Numbered from the stretch's first letter, positions 1 to 7,845 are shown. The stretch is DNA of 25,038 bases from JBGPEQ01 sp035518775 (GCA_035518775.1 DATIXH010000398.1:1-25038), one strand, 5' to 3'. Made by a program: numbers and translations. Notes: generated from the letters alone by a model not told the origin.

Positions 1-1
1 C

Positions 2-1288
2 CTTGCCGACGACATCGCCCGCTCGATGAGCGCGCTGTCGGCCCGCGTTGCCGTCGTCCCCGGTCGCAACGCGATCGGCATCGAATTGCCGAACGCGCAT
101 CGCGAGAAGGTTTATCTGCGCGAGCTGCTGACGGCGAAGGAAGGCATCGACAATCCGGCGAAGCTGCCGCTGTGCCTGGGCAAGACCATCGGCGGCGAGC
201 CCGTCATCATCGATCTCGCCCGTACGCCGCACATGCTGATCGCCGGCACCACCGGCTCCGGCAAGTCGGTGGCGATCAACACGATGATCCTGTCGCTGAT
301 CTACCGGCTGTCGCCGGACGCCTGCAAGTTCATCATGATCGATCCGAAGATGCTGGAGCTGTCGATGTATGACGGCATCCCGCACCTGCTGGCGCCGGTC
401 GTGACGGAGCCGCGCAAGGCCATCGTCGCGCTCAAATGGACGGTGCGCGAGATGGAGCAGCGCTACCGCGCAATGTCCAAGCTGGGCGTGCGCAACATCG
501 AGGGCTACAACCTGCGCGTCGCCCAGGCGCGCGACAAGGGCGAAACGCTGACGCGCCGCGTACAGACCGGGTTCGACACGGAGACGGGCGCGCCGGTCTA
601 CGAGGAGGAGCCGATCCCGCTCGACCCGCTGCCGCTGATCGTGGTGGTGGTCGACGAGATGGCCGACCTCATGCTGGTGGCCGGCAAGGACATCGAGGCC
701 GCGATCCAGCGCCTCGCGCAGATGGCGCGCGCGGCCGGCATCCACATCATCATGGCGACGCAGCGGCCGTCGGTCGACGTCATCACCGGCACCATCAAGG
801 CCAACTTCCCCACCCGCGTCAGCTTCCACGTGACCTCGCGGATCGATAGTCGAACGATTCTGGGCGAAACCGGGGCGGAGCAGCTGCTGGGCCAGGGCGA
901 CATGCTCTACATGGCCAATGGCGGGCGCATCACGCGCGTGCACGGCCCGCTGGTCACGGACCGCGAGGTCGAGGCGGTCGTGCGCTTCCTTAAAGATCAG
1001 GGCGAGCCTACCTATATTGACGACGTCACCCGCGAAGACGACGAGCCGGGAACCGATCTCGACTCCGACGACGACGGTGGCAGCGGCGACGCCCTCTACG
1101 ACGAGGCCGTCGCGATTGTGTGCCGGGAACGCAAGGCCTCGACGAGCTTCATCCAGCGTCACCTGCAGATCGGCTACAACCGCGCGGCGCGCATCATCGA
1201 GCGCATGGAGAAGGAAGGCGTCGTCAGCCAAGCCAACCGGGTCGGCAAGCGGGAGGTCCTCGCGCGCAACATCGATGGGAACGAATGA
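2..1288 (+). CDS. ftsK: DNA translocase FtsK, C-terminal part (5' end outside window)
   Basis: This is the motor and DNA-reading end of the FtsK/SpoIIIE translocase, which pumps chromosome ends through the closing septum and activates XerCD at dif. The reading frame is open from base 2, so the membrane and linker domains lie upstream of the window; the ATG at 26 is internal. About 428 residues are visible. The Walker A motif GTTGSGKS is encoded at 245-268. The Walker B region (VVVVDEMADLM) follows, and the MATQRPSVDVITG segment is typical of the RecA-like beta domain. After an acidic linker (about 1020-1080) comes the winged-helix gamma domain (IGYNRAARIIERMEKEGVV) that reads KOPS sites. The stop overlaps the lolA start as ATGA, so the two are probably translationally coupled. 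Identification is secure; only the N-terminus is missing. Confidence 0.97.
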   Translation, partial: LADDIARSMSALSARVAVVPGRNAIGIELPNAHREKVYLRELLTAKEGIDNPAKLPLCLGKTIGGEPVIIDLARTPHMLIAGTTGSGKSVAINTMILSLIYRLSPDACKFIMIDPKMLELSMYDGIPHLLAPVVTEPRKAIVALKWTVREMEQRYRAMSKLGVRNIEGYNLRVAQARDKGETLTRRVQTGFDTETGAPVYEEEPIPLDPLPLIVVVVDEMADLMLVAGKDIEAAIQRLAQMARAAGIHIIMATQRPSVDVITGTIKANFPTRVSFHVTSRIDSRTILGETGAEQLLGQGDMLYMANGGRITRVHGPLVTDREVEAVVRFLKDQGEPTYIDDVTREDDEPGTDLDSDDDGGSGDALYDEAVAIVCRERKASTSFIQRHLQIGYNRAARIIERMEKEGVVSQANRVGKREVLARNIDGNE

Positions 1289-2007
1289 TCGTGATGACAC
1301 CGACGACTGCGACTTATCGACCCGCCCGACGCACGCTGCTGCGCGCCGGCATGGCGCTGCTTTCGGCGGCGGCCCTGCCGGCGGCGGCGGGCCTGTCTTC
1401 GCGGCCCGCGCACGCCGCGCTCTCGGAGCAGGACTTGGCGGACGTCGCGCGCGTCGAGCAGTACATGGACAACATCGTCACCATGCAGGCGCGGTTCCAG
1501 CAGGTCGAGCCGGACGGGAAGCTGTCCTTCGGGCACATCTACCTGCGCAAGCCCGGGCGGCTGCGCGTCGAATACGATCCGCCGGTGCCGATCCTGCTGG
1601 TCGCCGACGGCGGCCTGCTCAGCTACTATGACAAGGACCTGGACGAGCTGAAGCAGATGCCCTTGAAACAGTCCTCGGCCTGGTTCCTCGTCCGCTATCC
1701 GATCAAGCTGACCGACGGCATCACCGTTTCCGCCGTCAACCGCAGCGAGGGCGGCCTGGAGGTCAGCCTCTATCAGACGGATGAGCCGGACTCCGGCGCC
1801 GTCTCGCTGATCTTCGTCGACAACCCCTTGCAACTGACGCAGTGGACCGTCACCGACAACCAAAACAAGGAAGTGCGCGTCGGCCTGCTCGACGTGCAGG
1901 TCGGCATCGACGTTCCCAACGACAAGTTCGCGACCCCGCGCTCCTGCCGTCAGACCGACACCTGCACCGGCGGGGGGAACCGCGGCCGCGGCGGCGGCAA
2001 GGATTAG
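1285..2007 (+). CDS. lolA: Outer-membrane lipoprotein carrier protein LolA
   Basis: This is a periplasmic chaperone that takes lipoproteins from LolCDE and carries them to the outer membrane. The 240-residue product shows the LolA pattern MQARFQQVEPDGK...GHIYLRKPGRLRVEYDPP...LLVADGGLLSYYD. The ATG at 1285 overlaps the ftsK stop (ATGA); an ATG at 1294 is the alternative. The signal peptide has ARRTLLR at about residues 14-20, followed by a hydrophobic stretch and AHA (42-44) as a likely cleavage site. The twin arginine plus LL resembles a Tat signal, whereas the best studied LolA uses Sec. The C-terminus carries two cysteines in SCRQTDTC and a Gly/Arg-rich tail beyond the expected fold. ftsK-lolA adjacency is common in alphaproteobacteria. 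Family assignment is firm; the export route is inferred. Confidence 0.92.
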   Translation: MIVMTPTTATYRPARRTLLRAGMALLSAAALPAAAGLSSRPAHAALSEQDLADVARVEQYMDNIVTMQARFQQVEPDGKLSFGHIYLRKPGRLRVEYDPPVPILLVADGGLLSYYDKDLDELKQMPLKQSSAWFLVRYPIKLTDGITVSAVNRSEGGLEVSLYQTDEPDSGAVSLIFVDNPLQLTQWTVTDNQNKEVRVGLLDVQVGIDVPNDKFATPRSCRQTDTCTGGGNRGRGGGKD

Positions 2008-2105
2008 CAACGACCAGAGGACCTCGGTAACAGGCGCTGCCGCCGGTCTTGTCGGTCATTCTCCCGGATGCCACATTTGCCTCTGCCACAATCGCGCGAG
2101 GGCCC

Positions 2106-2891
2106 ATGAAACTCGACTCGTCGGCGCCGCTCATCGGCATTCCCGTCGATGTCCGCCGCCTGGACGACCAGCCGTTTCACGTGGTCGGCGAGAAATACAT
2201 CACCGCGGTCGCGGACGCCGCCGGCGGGCTGCCGTTGCTCGTCCCGGCGCTCGGACATCGGTTCGACCTCCCCGACCTGGTGGCGCGGCTGGACGGGCTG
2301 CTGTTCACGGGCAGCCCGTCGAATGTCGCCGTCCATCACTATGGCGGCCCGCCCGACCGGCCGGACAGCCCGCAGGACCCGGCCCGTGACGCCATCACCC
2401 TGCCGCTGATCCGCGCCGCCCTCGAGGCCGGCCTGCCGATCTTCTGTATTTGCCGGGGATTCCAAGAGCTTAACGTCGCACTGGGCGGCACGCTTCACAC
2501 CCATGTTCATGAGCAGCCCGAGCGCATCGACCATCGGGCGCCTAAGGGCACCTATGACGAGCGCTACCTGCCCCGCCATCCGGTCCAGCTGGCGCCCGGC
2601 AGCACCATCGCCCGCATCGTCGGCGCGACCGAGATCGAGGTGAACTCGCTGCACTGGCAGGGCATCGACCGGCTGGCACCCGATCTGATCGTCGAAGGCA
2701 CCGCTCCGGACGGCACGATCGAGGCAGTACAAGTCAGGAACGCGCGCAACTTCGCCCTCGCCGTCCAATGGCACCCGGAATACCGCGCCCTCGAGAACCC
2801 GTCGTCAGTAGCCCTGTTTCGCGCCTTCGGCGACGCCGCCCGGACCCAAAAGCAGGGTCGCAGGGGCCAAAGGGCGGGCCAAGCGGCCTAG
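2106..2891 (+). CDS. Gamma-glutamyl-gamma-aminobutyrate hydrolase family protein (peptidase C26)
   Basis: This is a stand-alone class I glutamine amidotransferase-fold hydrolase of the PuuD type. Relatives cleave gamma-glutamyl amides such as gamma-glutamyl-GABA in polyamine catabolism. The 261-residue length is normal for the family. The nucleophile elbow is FCICRGFQ, with Cys116 as the expected nucleophile. QWHPE places His223 and Glu225 for the triad, and LLFTGSPSNV matches the family's oxyanion-side motif. The ATG at 2106 follows a GAGGG ribosome-binding sequence; the frame extends upstream to 2049 but without a comparable site. No polyamine genes are adjacent, so the substrate is unassigned. 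It lies 98 bp after lolA and separates lolA from xth. Confidence 0.88.
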   Translation: MKLDSSAPLIGIPVDVRRLDDQPFHVVGEKYITAVADAAGGLPLLVPALGHRFDLPDLVARLDGLLFTGSPSNVAVHHYGGPPDRPDSPQDPARDAITLPLIRAALEAGLPIFCICRGFQELNVALGGTLHTHVHEQPERIDHRAPKGTYDERYLPRHPVQLAPGSTIARIVGATEIEVNSLHWQGIDRLAPDLIVEGTAPDGTIEAVQVRNARNFALAVQWHPEYRALENPSSVALFRAFGDAARTQKQGRRGQRAGQAA

Positions 2892-2972
2892 ATGGGTGCG
2901 AATATTGCGCATGTCAGACCGTTAAGGCATGCATAGCTTGCATTGCTGATTTCTTAGACGGGTAATTGAAAA

Positions 2973-3001
2973 TTGAAGGGGAGAGTGCCATTCTAGTAGG
3001 T
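2973..3001 (+). promoter_or_regulatory. Candidate promoter for the small RNA
   Basis: TTGAAG at 2973-2978 is separated by 17 bp from GTAGGT at 2996-3001. Transcription would then start near 3007-3009, exactly where the first hairpin of the candidate small RNA begins. The -10 box is a poor match to the sigma70 consensus. A further TTGCAT with a TAATTG-like box lies upstream at 2938-2968, and an interrupted inverted repeat (ATGCA/TGCAT) lies at about 2930-2943. The call is supported mainly by its spacing relative to the RNA. Confidence 0.3.
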
Positions 3002-3006
3002 ACACA

Positions 3007-3119
3007 GTGGTCGTGACCGCAACGGCCACGATCGCCTGGAGTGGCCTCCCCTACCACGACCAGGCTCCGAGAGGAACTGAAGAACGCCCGGTCCCCCCCT
3101 GACCGGGCGTTCGCCTTTC
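3007..3119 (+). ncRNA. Candidate trans-acting small RNA with anti-Shine-Dalgarno loop
   Basis: Three hairpins are packed end to end in the gap between the C26 hydrolase gene and xth. Hairpin 1 is 3009-3033 (TCGTG/CACGA plus CC/GG, loop GCAAC). Hairpin 2 is 3034-3065, with outer stem GCCTGG/CCAGGC, inner stem GTGG/CCAC and a nine-base loop CCTCCCCTA at 3045-3053. A 16-base single-stranded linker follows, then the perfect 12-bp terminator hairpin at 3082-3112. A CCUCCCC loop can pair with ribosome-binding sites, and loops of this kind occur in alphaproteobacterial small RNAs (the CCUCCUCCC-motif and alpha-r groups). I cannot assign a named family from memory. It could instead be a structured 5' leader of xth, although the terminator argues for a separate RNA. 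Confidence 0.55.
3082..3118 (+). terminator. Strong hairpin terminator
   Basis: GAACGCCCGGTC at 3082-3093 and GACCGGGCGTTC at 3101-3112 form a perfect 12-bp stem closed by a seven-base C-rich loop (3094-3100), followed by GCCTTTCC. The T-run is short, as is common in GC-rich genomes. It would end the candidate small RNA, or transcription from the lolA/hydrolase side, before xth. A smaller hairpin (GGCGC/GCGCC, 3140-3156) followed by TTT lies just downstream. Confidence 0.7.
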
Positions 3120-3177
3120 CGGAGATCACCCAAAGAATTGGCGCGCGAACGGCGCCTTTCCTAATCTTGCGCACGGC

Positions 3178-3972
3178 ATGGTCCTTCGACTCGTCAGCTG
3201 GAACATCAACTCGGTGCGGTTGCGCATCGGCGCGCTCGAGCGGCTGATCGCAACGTTCAATCCCGACGTTCTCTGCCTGCAGGAAACGAAGGTGGTGGAC
3301 GAGAGCTTCCCGCTCGCGCCGCTGGCCGCGCTCGGCTATCGCCACACGCTCGTGCACGGCATGAAGTCGTACAACGGCGTCGCCATCCTGTCGCGCCTGC
3401 CGCTGCGCGGCGCGACGTCGCGATCGTGGTGCGATCGCAGCGACTGCCGGCACGCGATTGCGCTGCTGCCCGGCAACATCGAGCTGCACAACGTCTACAT
3501 CCCGGCCGGCGGCGACATCCCCGATCCCCTGGCGAACAGGAAGTTCGCGCACAAGCTGCAGTTCCTCGACGAGATGACGGCGTGGTTCGCGAACGACGGT
3601 GAGCGCAAGAGCAAGGCCATCCTGGTCGGCGATCTCAACGTCGCGCCGCTCGAGACCGACGTGTGGTCGCACAAGCAATTGCTCAAGGTCGTGAGCCACA
3701 CGCCGATCGAAGTGGCGCGCTTCGCGAAGCTCCAGGAGAGCCGGCGCTGGGTCGATGCCGTGCGCCGCTTCGTTCCGCCGGACCAGAAGCTCTTCAGCTG
3801 GTGGAGCTATCGCGCGCAGGACTGGGCGGCCTCGGATCGCGGCCGCCGTCTCGATCACGTCTGGGTGACGCCGGCCTTGGCCGGATCGTTGGCGAAGGCC
3901 GACGTGCTGCGCGCGGCGCGCGGCTGGGAGCTGCCGTCCGACCACGTGCCCGTCATCGTCGATTTCGCCTAA
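3178..3972 (+). CDS. xth: Exodeoxyribonuclease III
   Basis: This is an AP endonuclease and 3'-5' exonuclease acting in base excision repair, of the Mg-dependent endonuclease/exonuclease/phosphatase fold. The 264-residue protein contains the whole catalytic set: WNINSVR (Asn9, Asn11), LQETK (Glu36), NVYIPAGG (Tyr107), GDLNVAP (Asp152, Asn154) and C-terminal SDHVPV (Asp255, His256). Length matches bacterial XthA. The ATG at 3178 has no clear Shine-Dalgarno sequence, but it places the first beta strand (LRLVSWNI) at the normal distance from the N-terminus. It lies downstream of ftsK-lolA, as in other alphaproteobacteria, but here is separated from them by the C26 hydrolase gene and a candidate small RNA. 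It converges with the methyltransferase gene, with 39 bp between the stops. Confidence 0.95.
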   Translation: MVLRLVSWNINSVRLRIGALERLIATFNPDVLCLQETKVVDESFPLAPLAALGYRHTLVHGMKSYNGVAILSRLPLRGATSRSWCDRSDCRHAIALLPGNIELHNVYIPAGGDIPDPLANRKFAHKLQFLDEMTAWFANDGERKSKAILVGDLNVAPLETDVWSHKQLLKVVSHTPIEVARFAKLQESRRWVDAVRRFVPPDQKLFSWWSYRAQDWAASDRGRRLDHVWVTPALAGSLAKADVLRAARGWELPSDHVPVIVDFA

Positions 3973-4011
3973 GGGATTCTCGCCGGAGGGATCTTCGCCC
4001 GAGACAGGCGC

Positions 4012-4506
4012 TCAATTCTCTGCAGCGCGATAGAGGAAATAGCGCCCGGGCTTGACGCCCGCCGGCAGATCCAGCGCCTGCAGCCGCGCCGTCTCCAGCG
4101 GTTGATCGCTGACGACGATGCCGCCGGGCCGCAGCAGCGCGGCGATGAGCGGTGCGAGCTCCATGGCCTGGCGCCGGGTCGCTGCGATATCGCCGGAGCC
4201 GAGATCGGCGTGGACGAGGGCGGCGGTCGCGCCGATGCGCGCCCGCAACTGCGGCAGCGTTTCGCGCGCCTCGCCGACGATCAGGAACGGGGCCGGCGGG
4301 ATGCAATCGGGATGGGCCGCGACCTGGCGGTCGAACGCATAGATCGCGCGTTCCCTCAGGCGCTCGCGCAGGTGATCGTAGGTGCGGCCATTGCCGAGGC
4401 CGAGCTCCAGCACCGGTCCCGGCAGATCGCGGATGAGTTCGACGGCGCGGTCGAGGCAGGCGCGCTGCGCCTGCAGGCGGCGGATGAAGCTGTCGAGCCG
4501 ACTCAC
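4012..4506 (-). CDS. Small class I SAM-dependent methyltransferase
   Basis: The 164-residue product has the glycine-rich SAM-binding motif LELGLGNGRTYDHL near residue 33, an acidic strand end at YAFDR, a motif resembling LVHADLGSGD, and a late PGGIVVSDQPL strand. It resembles the short alphaproteobacterial SAM methyltransferases grouped as Methyltransf_17; that family name is from memory. The start is a GTG at 4506, 11 bp after the cNMP-binding gene, with only a weak AGG upstream, so translation may be coupled. It is the last gene of a three-gene minus-strand group with the ABC-like protein. The methyl acceptor is unknown and no specificity domain is visible. Confidence 0.75.
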   Translation of the reverse strand: MSRLDSFIRRLQAQRACLDRAVELIRDLPGPVLELGLGNGRTYDHLRERLRERAIYAFDRQVAAHPDCIPPAPFLIVGEARETLPQLRARIGATAALVHADLGSGDIAATRRQAMELAPLIAALLRPGGIVVSDQPLETARLQALDLPAGVKPGRYFLYRAAEN

Positions 4507-4517
4507 CTGGGCCGACG

Positions 4518-4973
4518 CTACTGTGCGATGCGCGAGCGCGCCTCGCGAAGATCGGCGGTGGTCTTCTCCAGGCGATGGGCAAGCTCGCGCATGACCTCGA
4601 GGCCCATCGTCGGGAAATCCATGATCATGCGGAGGAACAGGTCCTTGGCGATCTTCAGCGTGGTCACGCGGCTGACGGCCTTGATGGTGGCGGTGCGCGG
4701 AACGTCGCAGAGAATGCCGATGTCGCCGATGAGGGCGTTCTTGCCGAGCTCGGCGACGACCAGCGGACCGCGCGGCGAATCGACGAGGACCTCCGTCGAG
4801 CCGTCGACGACGATGTAGGCGGCATCGGCGGCATCGCCCTGATGAAAGAGCTCCTGGCCGGCATCGAAGGTGACGCGTTCGCTGGTGAAGGCGAGCAGCT
4901 TCAGCTTGGCCGGATCGACCTTCGCGAACATCGGGATCCGGCGGAGCAGTTCGACGTCTTCGTGAATGCTCAA
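4518..4973 (-). CDS. Stand-alone cyclic nucleotide-binding domain protein
   Basis: This is a single cNMP-binding (CAP_ED) domain of 151 residues without the helix-turn-helix of Crp/Fnr regulators, so it is unlikely to bind DNA itself. The hydrophobic beta-roll is clear (ELFHQGDAADAAYIVVDGS), and the phosphate-binding cassette is GDIGILCDVPRTATI with Arg93 in the position that contacts the cyclic phosphate. The C-terminal 30 residues form a basic, helical tail. The start is TTG at 4973, preferred because a GGGAGGA ribosome-binding sequence lies about 9 bases upstream (plus-strand 4982-4988) and no ATG is available before residue 15. It lies between the degenerate ABC protein and a methyltransferase, so a role as sensor subunit of that ABC protein is a reasonable inference. 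Confidence 0.85.
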   Translation of the reverse strand: MSIHEDVELLRRIPMFAKVDPAKLKLLAFTSERVTFDAGQELFHQGDAADAAYIVVDGSTEVLVDSPRGPLVVAELGKNALIGDIGILCDVPRTATIKAVSRVTTLKIAKDLFLRMIMDFPTMGLEVMRELAHRLEKTTADLREARSRIAQ

Positions 4974-5037
4974 GAGCGTTGTCCTCCCTTCGCGCTACGC
5001 CGCGGCCGACGGCCGAGCCCGCCGCCCCGGCCTGCGC

Positions 5038-7845
5038 CTACTGTGCCGCTGCCATCTGTTCTTCGACGAAGCGGCCATCGCGCATGACCAGCACACGGTC
5101 GAACTTCCGGGCCAACGCCGGCCGGTCCGTTATCCATATCACACTCTTGCCGCGACGCTCGGCGAGGATGCTTTCCATCACCTTGGTCTGCGCCGCCGCA
5201 TCGAGCAGCGCCGTGGCCTCGTTCAGGATGAGAAGATCCGGCCGCTTCACCAGGGCGCGCGCGAGGTCGACCTTCTGACGTTGCGCCGAACTCAGGCGCT
5301 TGCCGGCGATGCCGACCTGGAAGTCGAGTCCGACCTCGAGCACCGCGCGCCGCAGGCCGAGGCTCTCGAGCACTTCAGCGATGAGGCGGCCGACGCGCTC
5401 ACCGGCCTGCGCCTGCCCGTAGACCAGGCGCCCGAACAGGATGTTGTCCTGCAGCGTGGAGGCGCTGTTGTAGCGCGCCTCGTCGTAGAACTCGACCGCG
5501 CCGGCCAACTCGGGCGGCAGGTTCTCGGCGAAGGCGCGGCGGGCCGCCAGAACGCGCTGCTCCATCGCCTCGTCGATCAGATCGAGCCGGTGGCGGGCCT
5601 CGACATAGGGCAGCGACAGGGCAATCAGCTTGATCCGGTCTTCTCGGCCAAGGGCGGCGACGTCCGTCTTCTCGATACGCGCCAACAGCGCACGGAACTC
5701 CGGCAGGTCGTCGGCGTCGATGAACGAGAACTGCTCGAAGAAGGGGTGTCCGGGCGGCAGGTCGGCGAACAGCTCGACCATGGTCTCCGCGATCCGCCGG
5801 CCCATCGACAGCAGCGGCACGGTGGCGTCGACGGAATCGAGTGTCGCCTTGAGATAGGCGTTAGCGGACATCGGTTCGGCCCGTAACCCAAGCATGCCGA
5901 GCACGCGGTCCCGCCAGCCGCGCGAGGACGGTGGAGGGTTCTTACTGAAGCGCAACCGGTCGCCGACGGGCGTGCCGAACAGCAGATTCTCCTCCAACGA
6001 CAGGTTCTTGTTGTAGCGAGAGCGATCGAACGGCTCCACAAGCACTGCCAACGACGGGTCCGCCAGTCGTTCATGCAAGGCCCGGCGCGCCTTCAGCACC
6101 TCCGCGGCCAGGTCCTTTCGATTGTTCGGATTGATCGTGCCACGGAGCCCGAGCTGATAGACGTCGTTGTCGAGATCGACGATCGCGATGACGTCCAACA
6201 GCTGGCGCAGGAGATCCTGGGCATCGCTCGCGCCGGCTTCGTCGTAATCAATCCAGTCGGCCTTCGGGTCGAGGGGCGGATTCCCGGCACGCTGCGCCTC
6301 CACGATCATGAGTTTCCGCTTGCGTCGATCCGCGTCCTCTGCCGCCGCCTCGCGCAGCGGCCTGTGCTTGAGGCCGTAGACGAGGTTGTCGCGCACGCTG
6401 ACCGGGAACAGGTAAGAGTCCGAGCCCACGTAGGAAATGCGCCGGCCGATGACGGCTTCGGGCAGGTCCGCCATATCGCGACTGCCGATCTTGAGAGAGC
6501 CGCCGCTCGGTCGGACGAGACCGGCGAGCGCCAGGGCCAGCGTCTCGCGGCCCTCGCCTGTCACGGCAACATGCTCCGTGGTCTTGAAGGACAAGGCGAC
6601 GCCGTCGAGCAGCTTGCGGTCGCTCTCGTCGACCACGACCAGATTGGCGGCGACGATCTCGCCCGCCAGAGGCTGCGAGGTGTCGATATCCAAGGCCTGC
6701 GCTTCCGAGGGCAACATGCCCTCAGGCTGAAATTGCTCGACCACCTGCTCGTACTTGATCTGGACGTCCTGCAGCTGCTGATACCAATCGAGCAGTTCCT
6801 TGATCGGCCCCGGCAGGTCCTTGTAGGCGGCGATGACAGCGACGAGGCCGCCGACGTCGAGACGCCCCGTGATCGCGAGGTAACCGCCGACGAGATAGAA
6901 CAAGAACGGCGTCAGCTGCGCGAGCAGGTTGTTGAGGAACTTCACCGCGAACTTCAGCTGATAGAGCCGGAAACGGATGTCGAAGATCAGGCCGAGCCGG
7001 TCCACAATGTCGGCGCGCTCGAAGTTGGAGGTGTCGTGGACATGAATCACGGATACCCCGTCGACGCATTCGGCGATGCGTCCGGCAAGCTGTCGGGCGG
7101 TCAATTGTCGCTCGCGCCCGAGCCGCAGGACGGGCTTGCGCAACGGCGGGATGATCGCCAACTGCAGGACCAGGACACCGACGGTGACCAGGCCGAGGTA
7201 AACGCTTTGCGTCAGAATGAACACCAACGCGGTCAGGGCCTGGCCGCCAAGGAAGGCCGGCTGCACGAAGGCATCGCCGATGAAGCCGCCGAGCGGCTCC
7301 ACCTCGTCCTTGATCATGGTGGCGATTTCCGCCTGCTTCACCTTGCGGAAGTGCGCGAGCGGAAAGCGCAGCACGCGGTCGAACAACTCGTAGCGCAGGC
7401 GGCGCAGCATGCGCTCGCCCATGCGGCCCTTCAGCGTGTTGATGTGGAGCTTGAAGGCGCCGTTGATGAGGACGAGGACGAAGAAGGTCAGGCTGAGGGC
7501 AAGCAGGTAGGACACCCGCCCCATCTTGAAACCATCGAAGATATGGATGGTCCGCGCGTCCCTCAGCTCCTCGCGAACGAGAGCCCGATATCGCACTGGT
7601 ACGGGTTGCACACGCCCGACAGGCGCCGCCACGATGAACTCCGGGATCTCAAATCGGATGCGCAAGAAGCGGGCGGTCGCCTCCGAGGTATCGAATCCTT
7701 TGCCCTGGATCGGGCCGTTGACGATCGTCTTGGGCAGGTCGAGCGACAGGTAGTAGGGCACCTGCGACAGCAGAACGAGGGCGAGGATGAACAGCTGTTC
7801 GCGCCAGCTATATCGAAGTATGTATTTGAAAAGATTGGATTCCAT
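5038..7845 (-). CDS. ABC exporter-like protein with degenerate nucleotide-binding domain and large insertion
   Basis: This 935-residue membrane protein has the layout of a half-size ABC exporter: a six-helix-type transmembrane domain (hydrophobic stretches near residues 19-38, 111-131, 200-235 and 310-327) followed by an NBD. The NBD motifs are all altered. Walker A reads AVTGEGRET (Lys to Arg, about 427-435), the Q-loop reads YVGSDSYLF with no Gln, the signature is LSSAQ (851-855), Walker B is LLILNEAT (Asp to Asn, Glu kept) and the H-loop His is Asp in WITDRP. About 350 residues separate the Q-loop region from the signature, versus about 50-60 in normal exporters. That stretch repeats the post-Q-loop motif: VRDNLVYG, LEENLLFG and LQDNILFG. 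The start chosen is ATG 7845 (MESNLFKYILRYSW), behind GGGA; the frame stays open to 7896. It is probably transport-related or regulatory; an active ATPase is doubtful. Confidence 0.85.
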   Translation of the reverse strand: MESNLFKYILRYSWREQLFILALVLLSQVPYYLSLDLPKTIVNGPIQGKGFDTSEATARFLRIRFEIPEFIVAAPVGRVQPVPVRYRALVREELRDARTIHIFDGFKMGRVSYLLALSLTFFVLVLINGAFKLHINTLKGRMGERMLRRLRYELFDRVLRFPLAHFRKVKQAEIATMIKDEVEPLGGFIGDAFVQPAFLGGQALTALVFILTQSVYLGLVTVGVLVLQLAIIPPLRKPVLRLGRERQLTARQLAGRIAECVDGVSVIHVHDTSNFERADIVDRLGLIFDIRFRLYQLKFAVKFLNNLLAQLTPFLFYLVGGYLAITGRLDVGGLVAVIAAYKDLPGPIKELLDWYQQLQDVQIKYEQVVEQFQPEGMLPSEAQALDIDTSQPLAGEIVAANLVVVDESDRKLLDGVALSFKTTEHVAVTGEGRETLALALAGLVRPSGGSLKIGSRDMADLPEAVIGRRISYVGSDSYLFPVSVRDNLVYGLKHRPLREAAAEDADRRKRKLMIVEAQRAGNPPLDPKADWIDYDEAGASDAQDLLRQLLDVIAIVDLDNDVYQLGLRGTINPNNRKDLAAEVLKARRALHERLADPSLAVLVEPFDRSRYNKNLSLEENLLFGTPVGDRLRFSKNPPPSSRGWRDRVLGMLGLRAEPMSANAYLKATLDSVDATVPLLSMGRRIAETMVELFADLPPGHPFFEQFSFIDADDLPEFRALLARIEKTDVAALGREDRIKLIALSLPYVEARHRLDLIDEAMEQRVLAARRAFAENLPPELAGAVEFYDEARYNSASTLQDNILFGRLVYGQAQAGERVGRLIAEVLESLGLRRAVLEVGLDFQVGIAGKRLSSAQRQKVDLARALVKRPDLLILNEATALLDAAAQTKVMESILAERRGKSVIWITDRPALARKFDRVLVMRDGRFVEEQMAAAQ

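Noticed and set aside
3041..3247. 68-codon frame between the hydrolase gene and xth
   Set aside because: It starts inside a hairpin of the candidate RNA, crosses the terminator and overlaps the xth start; no protein-like features.
5038..7845. Reading the ABC-like gene as a frameshifted pseudogene
   Set aside because: The frame is open for 935 codons without a stop, the hydrophobic segments are well kept and the changed motifs keep spacing and character, which points to a functional but altered protein.
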